Below are positions 1 to 10,699 of a stretch of 64,000 nt of DNA, in pieces. The DNA is from Halocaridina rubra (lineage: Eukaryota > Arthropoda > Malacostraca > Decapoda > Atyidae): positions 2,501 to 66,500 of the forward strand of contig JAXCGZ010021130.1 in assembly GCA_037179515.1 (NCBI GenBank), given 5' to 3'. The first letter of the stretch is position 1. Each line of letters starts with the position of its first letter. The position numbers and the translations under genes are program-made. The notes below the pieces were generated by a model. It worked only from the letters and a program-made list of their open reading frames with translations, made no database searches and was not told where the DNA came from.

Positions 1-80
<80 letters not shown>
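1..80. repeat. (TA)n microsatellite
   Basis: Pure TA dinucleotide run reaching the window edge. It borders the tRNA-like satellite, which has another (AT)n run on its other side. Confidence 0.97.
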
Positions 81-81
<1 letters not shown>

Positions 82-130
82 CCAGATAAGACATTACATA
101 TATGAAAACATGAATCAAATTTTTTTTTTT

Positions 131-201
131 ACCCCGACCGGGACTCGAACCTAGGACTTATGATTACTAAGTCAAGGTGCTACCACTACACCACAGAAGG
201 T
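131..201 (-). tRNA. tRNA-like sequence, monomer 1
   Basis: Consensus copy. Sense strand has an A-box-like GGTGTAGTGGTAGCACC (D-stem GGTG/CACC) and B box GGTTCGAGTCC. A perfect 6-bp stem GACTTA/TAAGTC encloses the 7-nt loop GTAATCA, which would put AAT (Ile) at the anticodon. Against a working tRNA: the inner acceptor pairs do not form, the T-stem has a mismatch, and only one base is left for the variable loop. A tRNA-derived repeat is more likely than a functional gene. Confidence 0.5.
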
Positions 202-404
202 TAAAAGGAATCCAACCTTATAGCTTATATCTGCTATACTTACGAATGAACGCATTCTAACTGAATGCCACTATATTCATATTACAGATTCCCCAACCTC
301 ACTCGTAGCTTCATTTTAGCATTTAATTCAATTTCCAATCTCATTCCGGCCATGAAAGAACCAGATAAGCACATTACATATGTGAAAACATGAATCATTC
401 TTTT

Positions 405-474
405 ACCCGACAGGGACTCGAACCTAGGACTTATGATTACTAAGTCAAGGTGCTACCACTACACCACAGAAGGT
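405..474 (-). tRNA. tRNA-like sequence, monomer 2
   Basis: One C shorter than consensus in the 3' acceptor half. Boxes and the AAT loop are intact. Confidence 0.42.
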
Positions 475-678
475 TAAAAGGAATCCAACCTTATAGCTTA
501 TATCTGCTATGCTTAGGAATGAACGGATTCTAACTGAATGCCACTATGTTCATATTACAGATTCCCCAACCTCACTCATGGCTTCATTTTAGCAATTAAT
601 TCAATTCCCAATCTCATTCGGGCCATGAAATAACCAGATAAGCACATTATATATGTGAAAACATGAACCATTTTTTTT

Positions 679-749
679 ACCCCGACTGGGGCTCGAACCT
701 AGGACTTATGATTAATAAGTCAATGTGCTACCACTACACCACAGAAGGT
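679..749 (-). tRNA. tRNA-like sequence, monomer 3
   Basis: The loop reads TTAATCA instead of GTAATCA and the D-stem has a base change. Its exact counterpart is monomer 8. Confidence 0.42.
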
Positions 750-953
750 TAAAAGGAATCCAACCTTATAGCTTATATCTGCTATACTTAGGAATGAACG
801 CATTCTAACTGAATGCCACTATGTTCATATTATAGATTCCCCAACCTAACTCGTGGCTTCATTTTAGCATTTAATTCAATTCCCAATCTCATTCGGGCCA
901 TGAAATAACCAGATAAGCACATTACATATGTGAAAACATGAATCATTTTTTTT

Positions 954-1024
954 ACCCCGACCGGGACTCGAACCTAGGACTTATGATTACTAAGTCAAGG
1001 TGCTACCACTACACCACAGAAGGT
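954..1024 (-). tRNA. tRNA-like sequence, monomer 4
   Basis: Consensus boxes and loop. Counterpart in the second block is monomer 9. Confidence 0.47.
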
Positions 1025-1227
1025 TAAAAGAAATCCAACCTTATAGCTTATATATGCTATATTTAGGAACGAACGCATTCTAACTGAATGCCACTATGTT
1101 CGTATTACAAATTCCGCAACCTCACTCATGGCTTCATTTTAGCATTTAATTCGATTCCCAATCTCATTCGGGCCATGAAATAACCAGATAAGCACATTAC
1201 ATATGTGAAAACATGAATCATTTTTTT

Positions 1228-1298
1228 ACCCCGACCGGGGCTCGAACCTAGGATTTATGATTACTAAGTCAAGGTGCTACCACTACACCACAGAAGGT
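1228..1298 (-). tRNA. tRNA-like sequence, monomer 5
   Basis: One change (ATAAATCC for ATAAGTCC) breaks a pair in the anticodon-like stem. Counterpart is monomer 10. Confidence 0.4.
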
Positions 1299-1502
1299 TA
1301 AAAGGAATCCAACCTTATAGCTTATATCTGCTATACTTAGGAATGAACGCATTCTTACTGAATGCCACTATGTTCATATTACAGATTCCCCAACCTCACT
1401 CGTGGTTTCATTTTAGCAATTAATTCAATTCCCAATCTCATTCGGGCCATGAAATAACCATATAAGCACATTACATATGTGAAAAAATGAATCATTTTTC
1501 TT

Positions 1503-1573
1503 ACCCCGACCGGGAATCGAACCTAGGATTTATGATTACTAAGTAAAGGTGCTACCACTACACCACAGATGGT
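1503..1573 (-). tRNA. tRNA-like sequence, monomer 6
   Basis: B box is GGTTCGATTCC, the canonical eukaryotic form, but two changes weaken the anticodon-like stem. Counterpart is monomer 11. Confidence 0.42.
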
Positions 1574-1777
1574 TAAGAGGAATCCAACCTTATAGCTTAT
1601 ATCTGCTATACTTAGGAATGAACGCATTCTAACTGAATGCCACTATGTTCATATTATAGATTCCCCAACCTCACTCGTGGCTTCATTTTAGCATTTAATT
1701 CAATTCCCAATCTCATTCGGGCCATGAATTAACCAGATAAGCACATTATATATGTGAAAACATGAATCATTTTTTTT

Positions 1778-1848
1778 ACCCCGAACGGGACTCGAACCTA
1801 GGACTTATAATTACTAAGTCAAGGTGCTACCACTACACCACAGAAGGT
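1778..1848 (-). tRNA. tRNA-like sequence, monomer 7
   Basis: Loop GTAATTA, still AAT at the anticodon positions. Marks the seam between the two five-monomer blocks and shares this variant with monomer 12. Confidence 0.42.
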
Positions 1849-2052
1849 TAAAAGGAATCCAACCTTATAGCTTATATCTGCTATGCTTAGGAATGAACGG
1901 ATTCTAACTGAATGCCACTATGTTCATATTACAGATTCCCCAACCACACTCATGGCTTCATTTTAGCAATTAATTCAATTCCCAATCTCATTCGGGCCAT
2001 GAAATAACCAGATAAGCACATTATATATGTGAAAACATGAACCATTTTTTTT

Positions 2053-2123
2053 ACCCCGACTGGGGCTCGAACCTAGGACTTATGATTAATAAGTCAATGT
2101 GCTACCACTACACCACAGAAGGT
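2053..2123 (-). tRNA. tRNA-like sequence, monomer 8
   Basis: Same private variants as monomer 3, 1,374 bp away. Confidence 0.42.
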
Positions 2124-2327
2124 TAAAAGGAATCCAACCTTATAGCTTATATCTGCTATACTTAGGAATGAACGCATTCTAACTGAATGCCACTATGTTC
2201 ATATTATAGATTCCCCAACCTAACTCGTGGCTTCATTTTAGCATTTAATTCAATTCCCAATCTCATTCGGGCCATGAAATAACCAGATAAGCACATTACA
2301 TATGTGAAAACATGAATCATTTTTTTT

Positions 2328-2398
2328 ACCCCGACCGGGACTCGAACCTAGGACTTATGATTACTAAGTCAAGGTGCTACCACTACACCACAGAAGGT
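2328..2398 (-). tRNA. tRNA-like sequence, monomer 9
   Basis: Consensus; duplicate of monomer 4. Confidence 0.47.
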
Positions 2399-2601
2399 TA
2401 AAAGAAATCCAACCTTATAGCTTATATATGCTATATTTAGGAACGAACGCATTCTAACTGAATGCCACTATGTTCGTATTACAAATTCCGCAACCTCACT
2501 CATGGCTTCATTTTAGCATTTAATTCGATTCCCAATCTCATTCGGGCCATGAAATAACCAGATAAGCACATTACATATGTGAAAACATGAATCATTTTTT
2601 T

Positions 2602-2672
2602 ACCCCGACCGGGGCTCGAACCTAGGATTTATGATTACTAAGTCAAGGTGCTACCACTACACCACAGAAGGT
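2602..2672 (-). tRNA. tRNA-like sequence, monomer 10
   Basis: Duplicate of monomer 5, with the same broken stem pair. Confidence 0.4.
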
Positions 2673-2876
2673 TAAAAGGAATCCAACCTTATAGCTTATA
2701 TCTGCTATACTTAGGAATGAACGCATTCTTACTGAATGCCACTATGTTCATATTACAGATTCCCCAACCTCACTCGTGGTTTCATTTTAGCAATTAATTC
2801 AATTCCCAATCTCATTCGGGCCATGAAATAACCATATAAGCACATTACATATGTGAAAACATGAATCATTTTTCTT

Positions 2877-2947
2877 ACCCCGACCGGGAATCGAACCTAG
2901 GATTTATGATTACTAAGTAAAGGTGCTACCACTACACCACAGATGGT
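2877..2947 (-). tRNA. tRNA-like sequence, monomer 11
   Basis: Duplicate of monomer 6, with the canonical B box. Confidence 0.42.
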
Positions 2948-3151
2948 TAAGAGGAATCCAACCTTATAGCTTATATCTGCTATACTTAGGAATGAACGCA
3001 TTCTAACTGAATGCCACTATGTTCATATTATAGATTCCCCAACCTCACTCGTGGCTTCATTTTAGCATTTAATTCAATTCCCAATCTCATTCGGGCCATG
3101 AATTAACCAGATAAGCACATTATATATGTGAAAACATGAATCATTTTTTTT

Positions 3152-3222
3152 ACCCCGACCGGGACTCGAACCTAGGACTTATAATTACTAAGTCAAGGAG
3201 TTACCACTACACCACAGAAGGT
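3152..3222 (-). tRNA. tRNA-like sequence, monomer 12
   Basis: Loop variant GTAATTA. Base changes in the A box and D-stem (AACTCC in place of GCACC) weaken it. Confidence 0.35.
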
Positions 3223-3425
3223 TAAAAGGAATCCAACCTTATAGCTTATATCTGCTATACCTAGGAATGAACGCATTCTAAATGAATGCCACTATGTTCA
3301 TGTTACAGATTCCCCAACCTCACTCATGGCTTCATTTTAGCATTTATTTCAATCCCCAATCTCATTTGGGCTATGAAATAACCAGATAAGCACAGTACAT
3401 ATGTGAAAACATGAATCATTTTTTT

Positions 3426-3496
3426 ACCCCGACTGGGACTCGAACCTAGGACTTATGATTACTAAGTCAAGGTACTACCACTACACCACAGAAGGT
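3426..3496 (-). tRNA. tRNA-like sequence, monomer 13
   Basis: Consensus loop and B box, one change in the D-stem (GTACC). Lies outside the duplicated block. Confidence 0.42.
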
Positions 3497-3700
3497 TAAG
3501 AGGAATCCAACCTTATAGCTTATATCTGCTATACTTAGGAATGAACGCATTCTAACTGAATGCCACTATGTTCATATTACAGATTCCCCAGCCTCACTCG
3601 TGGCTTCATTTTAGCAATTAATTCAATTCCCAATCTCATTCGGGCCATGAAATAACCAGATAAGCACAATGCATATGTGAAAACATAAATAATTTTTTTT

Positions 3701-3771
3701 GCCCCGACCGGGACTCGAACCTAGGACTTATGATTACTAAGTCAAGGTGCTACCACTACACCACGGAAGGT
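3701..3771 (-). tRNA. tRNA-like sequence, monomer 14
   Basis: Acceptor variants at both ends (5' ACCTTCCG, 3' CGGGGC). Boxes and loop intact. Confidence 0.45.
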
Positions 3772-3975
3772 TAAAAGGAATCCAACCTTATAGCTTATAT
3801 CTGCTATACTTAGGAATGAACGCATTCTAACTGAATGCCACTATGTTCATATTACAGATTCCCCAACCTCTCTCTTGGCTTCATTTTAGCATTTAATTGA
3901 ATTCCCAATCTCATTCGGGCCATGAAATAACCAGATAAGCACATTACATATGTGAAAACATGAATCATTTTTTTT

Positions 3976-4048
3976 ACCCCGAACAGGACTCGAACCTAGC
4001 ACCTTGACTTAGTAATCATAAGTCCTAGGTTCGAGTCCCAGTCGGGGT
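3976..4048. repeat. Inversion centre of the tRNA-like array
   Basis: A minus-strand T-arm/acceptor half (3976-3998) runs straight into a plus-strand copy that lacks its 5' acceptor and A box (3999-4048). GGACTCGAACCTAG and its reverse complement flank a 25-nt spacer. The symmetry continues outward because whole monomers are inverted. Neither half is a complete tRNA-like unit. Confidence 0.9.
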
Positions 4049-4252
4049 AAAAAAAATTATTAATGTTTTCACATATGTAATGTGCTTATCTGGTTATTTC
4101 ATGGCCCGAATGAGATTGGGAATTGAATTAAATGCTAAAATGAAGCCACGAGTGAGGTTGGGGAATCTGTAATATGAACATAGTGGCATTCAGTTAGAAT
4201 GCGTTCATTCCTAAGTATAGCAGATATAAGCTATAAGGTTGGATTCCTTTTA

Positions 4253-4323
4253 ACCTTCCGTGGTGTAGTGGTAGCACCTTGACTTAGTAATCATAAGTCC
4301 TAGGTTCGAGTCCCGGTCGGGGT
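4253..4323 (+). tRNA. tRNA-like sequence, plus monomer 2
   Basis: Complete copy with consensus loop and B box; acceptor variant ACCTTCCG, as in monomer 14. Confidence 0.47.
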
Positions 4324-4526
4324 AAATAAATGATTCATGTTTTCACATATGTAATGTGCTTATCTGGTTATTTCATGGCCCAAATTAGACTGGGAATTGA
4401 ATTACATGCTAAAATGAAACCATGAGTAAGGTTGGGGAATCTGTAATATGAACATAGTGGCATTCAGTTAGAATGCGCTCATTCCTAAGTATAGCAGATA
4501 TAAGCTATAAGGTTGGATTCCTTTTA

Positions 4527-4597
4527 ACCTTTTGTGGTGTAGTGGTAGCAACTTGACTTAGTAATCATAAGTCCTAGGTTCAAGTCCCGGTCGGGAT
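4527..4597 (+). tRNA. tRNA-like sequence, plus monomer 3
   Basis: B box altered to GGTTCAAGTCC and the D-stem is changed (GCAAC). Confidence 0.38.
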
Positions 4598-4767
4598 AAA
4601 AAAATGATTCATGTTTTCACATATGTAATGTGCTTATCTGATTATTTCATGGCCTGAATGAGATTGGGAACTGAATTAAATGCTAAAATGAAACATAGTG
4701 GCATTCAGTTAGAATGCGTTCATACCTAAGTATAGCAGATATAAGCTATAAGGTTGGATTCCTTTTA

Positions 4768-4838
4768 ACCTTCTGTGGGGCAGTGGTAGCACCTTGACTT
4801 AGTAATCATAAGTCCTAGGTTCGAGTCCCGGTCGGGGT
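4768..4838 (+). tRNA. tRNA-like sequence, plus monomer 4
   Basis: A-box region changed to GGGGCAGTGG. The preceding spacer carries the 33-bp deletion. Confidence 0.4.
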
Positions 4839-5041
4839 AAAATAATGAATCATGTTTTCACATATGTAATGTGCTTATCTGGTTATTTCATGGCCCGAAT
4901 GAGATTGGGAATCTAATTAAATGCTAAAATGAAGCCACTAGTGAGGTTGGGGAATCTGTAATATAAACATAGTGGCATTCATTTAGAATGCGTTCATTCC
5001 TAAGTATAGCAGATATAAGCTATAAGGTTGGATTCCTTTTA

Positions 5042-5112
5042 ACCTTCTGTGGTGTAGTGGTAGCACCTTGACTTAGTAATCATAAGTCCTAGGTTCGAGT
5101 CCCGGTCGAGGT
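5042..5112 (+). tRNA. tRNA-like sequence, plus monomer 5
   Basis: Consensus boxes and loop; one acceptor change near the 3' end (GTCGAGGT). Confidence 0.45.
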
Positions 5113-5315
5113 AAAAAAATGATTCATGTTTTCACATATGTAATGTGCTTATCTGGTTATTTCATAGCCCGAATGAGATTGGGAATTGAATTAAATGCTA
5201 AAATGAAGCCACGAGTGAGGCTGGGGAATCTGTAATATGAACATTGTGGCATTCAGTTAGAATGCGTTCATTCCTAAGTATAGCAGATAAAAGCTATAAG
5301 GTTGGATTCCTCTTA

Positions 5316-5386
5316 ACCTTCTGTGGTGTAGTCGTAGCACCTTGACTTAGTAATCATAAGTCCTAGGTTCGAGTCCTGGTCGGGGT
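5316..5386 (+). tRNA. tRNA-like sequence, plus monomer 6
   Basis: D-loop GTAGTCGTAGC replaces GTAGTGGTAGC; T-stem reads CCTGG. Confidence 0.4.
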
Positions 5387-5590
5387 AAAAAAAAAGATTC
5401 ATGTTTTCACATATGTAATGTGCTTATCTGGTTATTTCATGGCCGGAATGAGATTGGCAATTGAATTAAATGCTAAAATGAAGCCACGAGTGAGGTTCGG
5501 GAATCAGTAATATGAACCTAGTTGCATTCAGATAGAGTGCATTCATCCCTAAGTATAGCAGATATAAGCTATAAGGTTAGATTCCTTTTA

Positions 5591-5663
5591 ACCTCTGTGG
5601 TGCGTAGTTGGTACTGCCTTGACTTAGTAATTATAAGTCCTAGGTTCGAGTCCCGGTCGGGGT
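5591..5663 (+). tRNA. tRNA-like sequence, plus monomer 7
   Basis: Most diverged 5' half: TGGTGCGTAGTTGGTACTGCC shortened and padded relative to consensus. B box intact, loop GTAATTA. Confidence 0.38.
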
Positions 5664-5867
5664 AAAAAATATGATTCATGTTTTCACATATGAAATGTGC
5701 TTGCTTGGTTATTGTATTACCCGAATGAGATTGGGAATTGAATTAAATGCTAAAATGAAGCCACAAGTGAGGTTGGGGAATCTTTAATATGAACATAGTG
5801 GCATTCAGTTAGAATGCGTTCATTCCTAAGTATAGCAGATATAAGCTATAAGGTTGGATACCTTTTA

Positions 5868-5938
5868 ACCTTCTGTGATGTAGTGGTAGCGCCTTGACTT
5901 AGTAATCATAAGTCCTAGGTTCGAGTCCCGGTTGGGGT
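5868..5938 (+). tRNA. tRNA-like sequence, plus monomer 8
   Basis: A box changed to GATGTAGTGG; loop and B box consensus. Last monomer before (AT)n. Confidence 0.42.
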
Positions 5939-5979
5939 AAAAAATTATTCATGTTTTCACATATGTACTGTGCTTATCT

Positions 5980-5981
<2 letters not shown>

Positions 5982-6061
<80 letters not shown>
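5982..6061. repeat. (AT)n microsatellite
   Basis: Pure AT run ending the satellite array. Confidence 0.97.
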
Positions 6062-6062
<1 letters not shown>

Positions 6063-6089
6063 TAAAAACTGTTAGCATAGAGCACTAAA

Positions 6090-6245
6090 TAGTAAGGAAG
6101 CCCTTCAATGAAACAAAACTTATAAAACAATGCTATATTTCGGATCCTAACTGGATCCCTTCTCAAGCTTGAGAAGGGATCCAGTTAGGATCCGAAATAT
6201 AGCATTGTTTTATAAGTTTTGTTTCACTGATGGACTTCCTTACTA
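6090..6245. repeat. Near-perfect palindrome, 78-bp arms, no spacer
   Basis: Arms 6090-6167 and 6168-6245 are reverse complements centred on AAGCTT, with only a few mismatches ~65-72 bp from the centre. Both arms run out into (AT)n, itself self-complementary, so the potential hairpin is longer. The same short peptide beginning [10 protein letters not shown] can be read from either strand because of this symmetry; I do not regard it as coding. Confidence 0.93.
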
Positions 6246-6897
<652 letters not shown>

Positions 6898-7383
6898 GAC
6901 TGCAGGAATTTGAATAGCCAGAGGCTATTCCTGAATTGATGTTGCTAATTTTTTAAATATTTTTCTTATATCATTAGCTACTGTGACCATAGTTTTTTAT
7001 TCTTGCTACTCTCATATTGTGGGCTGTTATTGATGTCACCACTCCATGGCCTTTTGCAAATGATTATTTTTGCAATTCAATAAGCAGCAACCTGATGATT
7101 TGTATATTTTATCTGAATTCATTCTTGATGTTACTGTAGTCACTGCTAATAAGAATATTTCTTTAGTGACTGTTCTCAGCATTTAATGACTGTTCTTTTT
7201 TTATATCTATAGTAGAGTAATGTTATTTATCAGTTACTCAGCTAAGTCGTAAGTATCTTGGAATAATAATTTAATGGTGTAGAAACATACCTTCCTTTAC
7301 CACCCTATTTCCAGGCAGCCCCAACCTGCAAATTCTAAAAGTCTTTAGATATTGTTCTCTCTCAAACAAATCCCTGTTGCTCA

Positions 7384-7677
7384 TTGAATAGAGATTACAA
7401 GTGCTTGCAGTTGCAGGGAAGGCAAAGTATGGCCTTGGATTACCGATATATGGCCATTGTTTGTACCCAGAAGTCATATGAAGTCTTTCTTGCGACTGTG
7501 TTAGTGACATTAGGATCTAATTTTCGTCCTGAGAATCTACTTCAAGCGTTCGCGTGTTTTTCAGCTACTGAAGAGAAAGAAACCGTGACATTGCAAGTGT
7601 CCAAAATAGATGGTTACAGTCAAGACCCACCTCAAGGAAGGAATGAGGCCAGGAGGGAGGGGTTTCAGCGAAGCTGA
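7384..7677 (+). CDS. Uncharacterised short ORF of element L2 (97 aa)
   Basis: I do not recognise this protein. It begins MNRDYKCLQ and contains the core SYEVFLATVLVTLGSNFRPE. A homologous frame of 95 aa stays open at the equivalent place in L1 (12679-12966). Both are sense with respect to their element and lie between the (AT)n tract and the purine tract, where some LTR elements carry an accessory gene. The antisense frame is also open in both copies, so openness alone is weak evidence of coding. No signal peptide or membrane segment is evident. Confidence 0.25.
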   Translation: MNRDYKCLQLQGRQSMALDYRYMAIVCTQKSYEVFLATVLVTLGSNFRPENLLQAFACFSATEEKETVTLQVSKIDGYSQDPPQGRNEARREGFQRS

Positions 7678-8968
7678 CAGATGCATTGACGCCTTCCTTT
7701 TTTGTCTTGCCAGTCTCCAGAGAAGAAGAGGATTCGTTGTACGTGTGCAAACCTGGGCCAGCAATGAAGAGTATGAGCGGAGGAGTGAAAGAAGAGGAAA
7801 CAAGGATACCGTTATAAAAGCCTAACAAGAATTTCATGAGCAAGGGAGAGGAAACAGAAGTCTTTTAATACATCCTAATAACGCCGTAGAAGCCACATAA
7901 ACAAATTAATGAGATCGCAAGAACGAGAAAACCTCCATAGTCCCCGACAGCGCCTGGAGGGCATGAGGGAAGGAACTTTCATCCAAGAACAAAAAAAATA
8001 GTATTGAGTCCCAATTTTAAGACAAATCAATGCCCCATATCAATATGATAGGAATAGAAATTATAGGCTGAGGTTTCTTATAATAATTACCATATATTGA
8101 TTGTGCATGAAAAGCCTATATTAATAATATTATGGTATTGATTTTATTATATTATGTTATTGACTATCGCATTTTAAATATTCATACATGCTAATGCTCT
8201 ATATAATTTGTTTACTAATGTTCTACATGATTTGTTAACGTAATCACACTGACTTTATTTGTACTGTTGTAACCTTGTTGCCACTGATTCTAAGCACATG
8301 TTGCAAGTAGAATGTTAAACCTTCATTTTTAAGTTCTTTTTTACCATTGGTTGTTAGATTTGCAGTTGCAAAAGTGTCGTATTACCCCAGGTCCTAGGTA
8401 AGTTTTGTTCAGCACAAGTTGCCACAAAAATCTGCATACCACCTCACAACCTAGGCTTTAAATGAAGGAGTGAATTCTTCTGCAAACTCAATAGATGCAG
8501 AGCTTAAATCATGATTCATATTTTTACTGTAACTAACCAAATTATGTAATTTTTTTGAAAAAAAGAGAGAAATAGATAGGGTTACGTTATGATCTAAACT
8601 GGCTTTTGATCTTAGTTAATGTTTGATAATGATTAATTATATACTGTAATCATAATGATGAAGTTTATTTTTATTTTTTTCTTAGAATAGGAATATGTTT
8701 GTATTAAGATTTCCCACAAGGAAATAGACACCCTGCATTCGCTAGATCATCCAGACAAAGTTCGCTTGTAAGATTATTATTAGGCTATAAGAATAATGCT
8801 ATGTTCCTGTAATCTGTTTCAAAGTGCATAGAATAGGAACTCTTAGATGATAGCTTAAATAATTTGGCCCCGTTTTTTATTGTAAAATAATGTCAGTTAG
8901 GTTATATAAAAAAGCTCTCAAAAGATAACCAGCTGAAATAGAGAAATTTCAGTTTGGCAGTGGGGGGA

Positions 8969-9647
8969 TGTTGCATGTCTGAAGTCTCGCTGAAGTCACA
9001 TGAAATCCTGCTGAAGCCAGGATCTGAAACCTGTAACAAGTCTTGAGAAGAAACGGGCGAGGGTTAGAGATCAGGCGTGAAATTGAATACTCTCCCATGT
9101 GTGGTTTTTGGTACAGGCCATGTTTTCCCTAGGTGTTACCAAGATTTATGGCTGGACACATGGAACTAATATCCGGCACTAAGTACCTCAAGAGGCCTAA
9201 AGAATAAGGGACCCTCAGTCCCCAAAACACCACAAAGGTTATAAACAATTGATTTATATGTATGTACATACCCTGGAGAGATGCCCAATAGCCGGAGGCA
9301 ATTTAGAACTTCTGTTCAATAGGCCTGCTGAAACAGCCCCTCCCCAAAGAGAAGGGACTCCTCTTTGAGCCTGAAGTCTTTTGGCAAAACTGGACTACAT
9401 GACACGCCCTGCCCGTTGGGTACTTCAAGAATCCCCAAGGCAGTCAGAGAGTTGGAGCTTCAGTTAGTTAGTACTTTCCCCGGGGCACGAACAGATCATA
9501 GATTTTGATGGTCATAAGGGTTGGGGGCATTGAGGCGTCGGATATGTTGTACTCTAGAACAAATTAAGTTAAGGAAACCACCGCTTGTCCATTCTTACCT
9601 TGCACCCTTCTGGTATTAATAGTAACGTAGTGATTCGCACTACGACA
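8969..9647 (+). repeat. L2 3' LTR (679 bp)
   Basis: Starts TGTTGCATGTC and ends CTACGACA, immediately after purine tract GGCAGTGGGGGGA. Matches the LTRs at 10700-11380 and 17253-17935 in reverse orientation. Confidence 0.85.
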
Positions 9648-10699
9648 CTTCCCTTTTGGCCTGCAGGTGTGGGCTGTTTTCCTACTTGCATAACAAGTTG
9701 GTTTTGCACATTACTGGATCCATGTTGAGAATCACGAGGAATATGGCCATACAACATAACACCACCTGGTGTTTCCATCAAACTATAGGCATCACACTTA
9801 TTAATACCACTAACAAACTGACTAAAATGTAAGGCACCAATAACAATGCCAACGTTTTCAAGTACATCACTAGCAATATCTTCATTGGCCAATTTGTGAC
9901 CATGAGACTTTAACGCATTTCCAGCCCTTGCTAGTCCTGGAGTGTGGATGCTAATTACCATATCATCAACTATGAGTAATTTACCTCTAGCTCTTCTTTT
10001 CCCCAATTTAATAACTACATTTACAACAGTAAAAATTCATTTCTTTGTCTCTGAACGAAATGCATCAATACCAAAAGACATTTCATCTACTGGGCTCAAT
10101 TTGATCCTTACAGCTAATTCCCTAGTTATACAGGAACACTGGGAACCTGTATCAAAGAATAACCTAGTGTTCACCCAAAAATTTCCCTTTGAGCTGCTTA
10201 CTTTTCCACTTGCGGTAGGCAGAGCACATGCAGGTAAACTCGGCTTCACCATTTGCCTTTGTACTGCAGTCATAGTCATCACACCAACATGTTTCTTGTC
10301 CTTTTCTAAGTCAGAATGTTCTTGCCCATTGCTTGACTCATCTATTAATTTTGAGCAATTTTCTAACTGTTCATTCAGAAATGTAGGTTCTTTAAACCTT
10401 CTACGAAAATTTTATTCTTGTTTGTAACACAAGGCTGCATGATGACTATTTTTCTTACACTTGTTACAGTTTAACTAGGTGTAGCAATTATTTGCATAAT
10501 GCCCTGACATAGTATATCAGACATTTGTTACTGTCTCTCAATTTGTCTCTGTATTCATTTATGCTTACTACTTCTTTACACTGTTCAGACTTATGACTTT
10601 GCCAACCACAGCATGCACATTCTGATTTACTATTTACTACCTTTGTAGTAGCACCATAACTACCTACACTCTTTTTAAATAAATGGGTCTCATCTCTCT
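9648..10699 (-). pseudogene. BEL/Pao Gag zinc knuckles and aspartic protease fragment
   Basis: Minus-strand remnant of a BEL/Pao polyprotein. From 10699 downward come two CCHC knuckles of form CX2CX4HX4C (CACCGWQSHKSEQC near 10600 and CNKCKKNSHHAALC near 10450), then an A16-like retropepsin with catalytic motif FFDTGSQ (near 10170) and the later hydrophobic segment GIVIGALHFSQFVSG (near 9830). The frame is broken by a stop after the first knuckle, a shift between the knuckles, and a stop near 10036. The family normally continues into RT, RNase H and integrase; here sequence stops at the L2 LTR. It is the likely continuation of the gag at 17936-18898, split by L1. Confidence 0.82.

Larger units (their letters stand above)
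405..3152 (-). repeat. Higher-order repeat: five-monomer block duplicated (period 1,374 bp)
   Basis: Monomers 2-6 recur as monomers 7-11. Motif positions 413, 688, 963, 1237, 1512 and 1787 all reappear exactly 1,374 bp later. Private variants travel with the block: GAACGGATTC at ~514 and ~1888, the T-loop/stem variant of monomer 3 in monomer 8, and GAACGAACGC at ~1070 and ~2444. Only scattered single-base differences separate the copies, so the duplication is recent relative to monomer divergence. Confidence 0.93.
81..3999 (-). repeat. tRNA-like satellite array, minus-strand block
   Basis: Tandem monomers of 273-275 bp, read from the spacing of the conserved motif GGGACTCGAACC, which starts at 140, 413, 688, 963, 1237, 1512, 1787, 2062, 2337, 2611, 2886, 3161, 3435, 3710 and 3985. 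Each monomer is a 71-nt tRNA-like segment plus a ~200-bp non-tRNA spacer with a short T tract on the plus strand. Spacer and tRNA-like part are both conserved, so the whole monomer was amplified. Monomer 15 is cut at the inversion point. Confidence 0.95.
3999..5970 (+). repeat. tRNA-like satellite array, plus-strand block
   Basis: Eight monomers in the opposite orientation; B-box motif TTCGAG (or TTCAAG) at 4030, 4305, 4579, 4820, 5094, 5368, 5645 and 5920. Spacing is 274-277 bp except 241 bp between the third and fourth, where spacer sequence between the AAAATGAA and ACATAGTGG motifs is missing. The array ends where (AT)n begins at 5982. Confidence 0.95.

Noticed and set aside
81..5970. Cluster of functional tRNA-Ile(AAT) genes
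   Set aside because: Inner acceptor pairs fail, the T-stem has a mismatch and the variable loop is too short; better described as tRNA-like.
81..5970. CRISPR array
   Set aside because: Repeats are ~275 bp with conserved spacers and the genome is eukaryotic.
9942..10427. 161-codon plus-strand frame
   Set aside because: Antisense of the BEL/Pao protease with DTGSQ.
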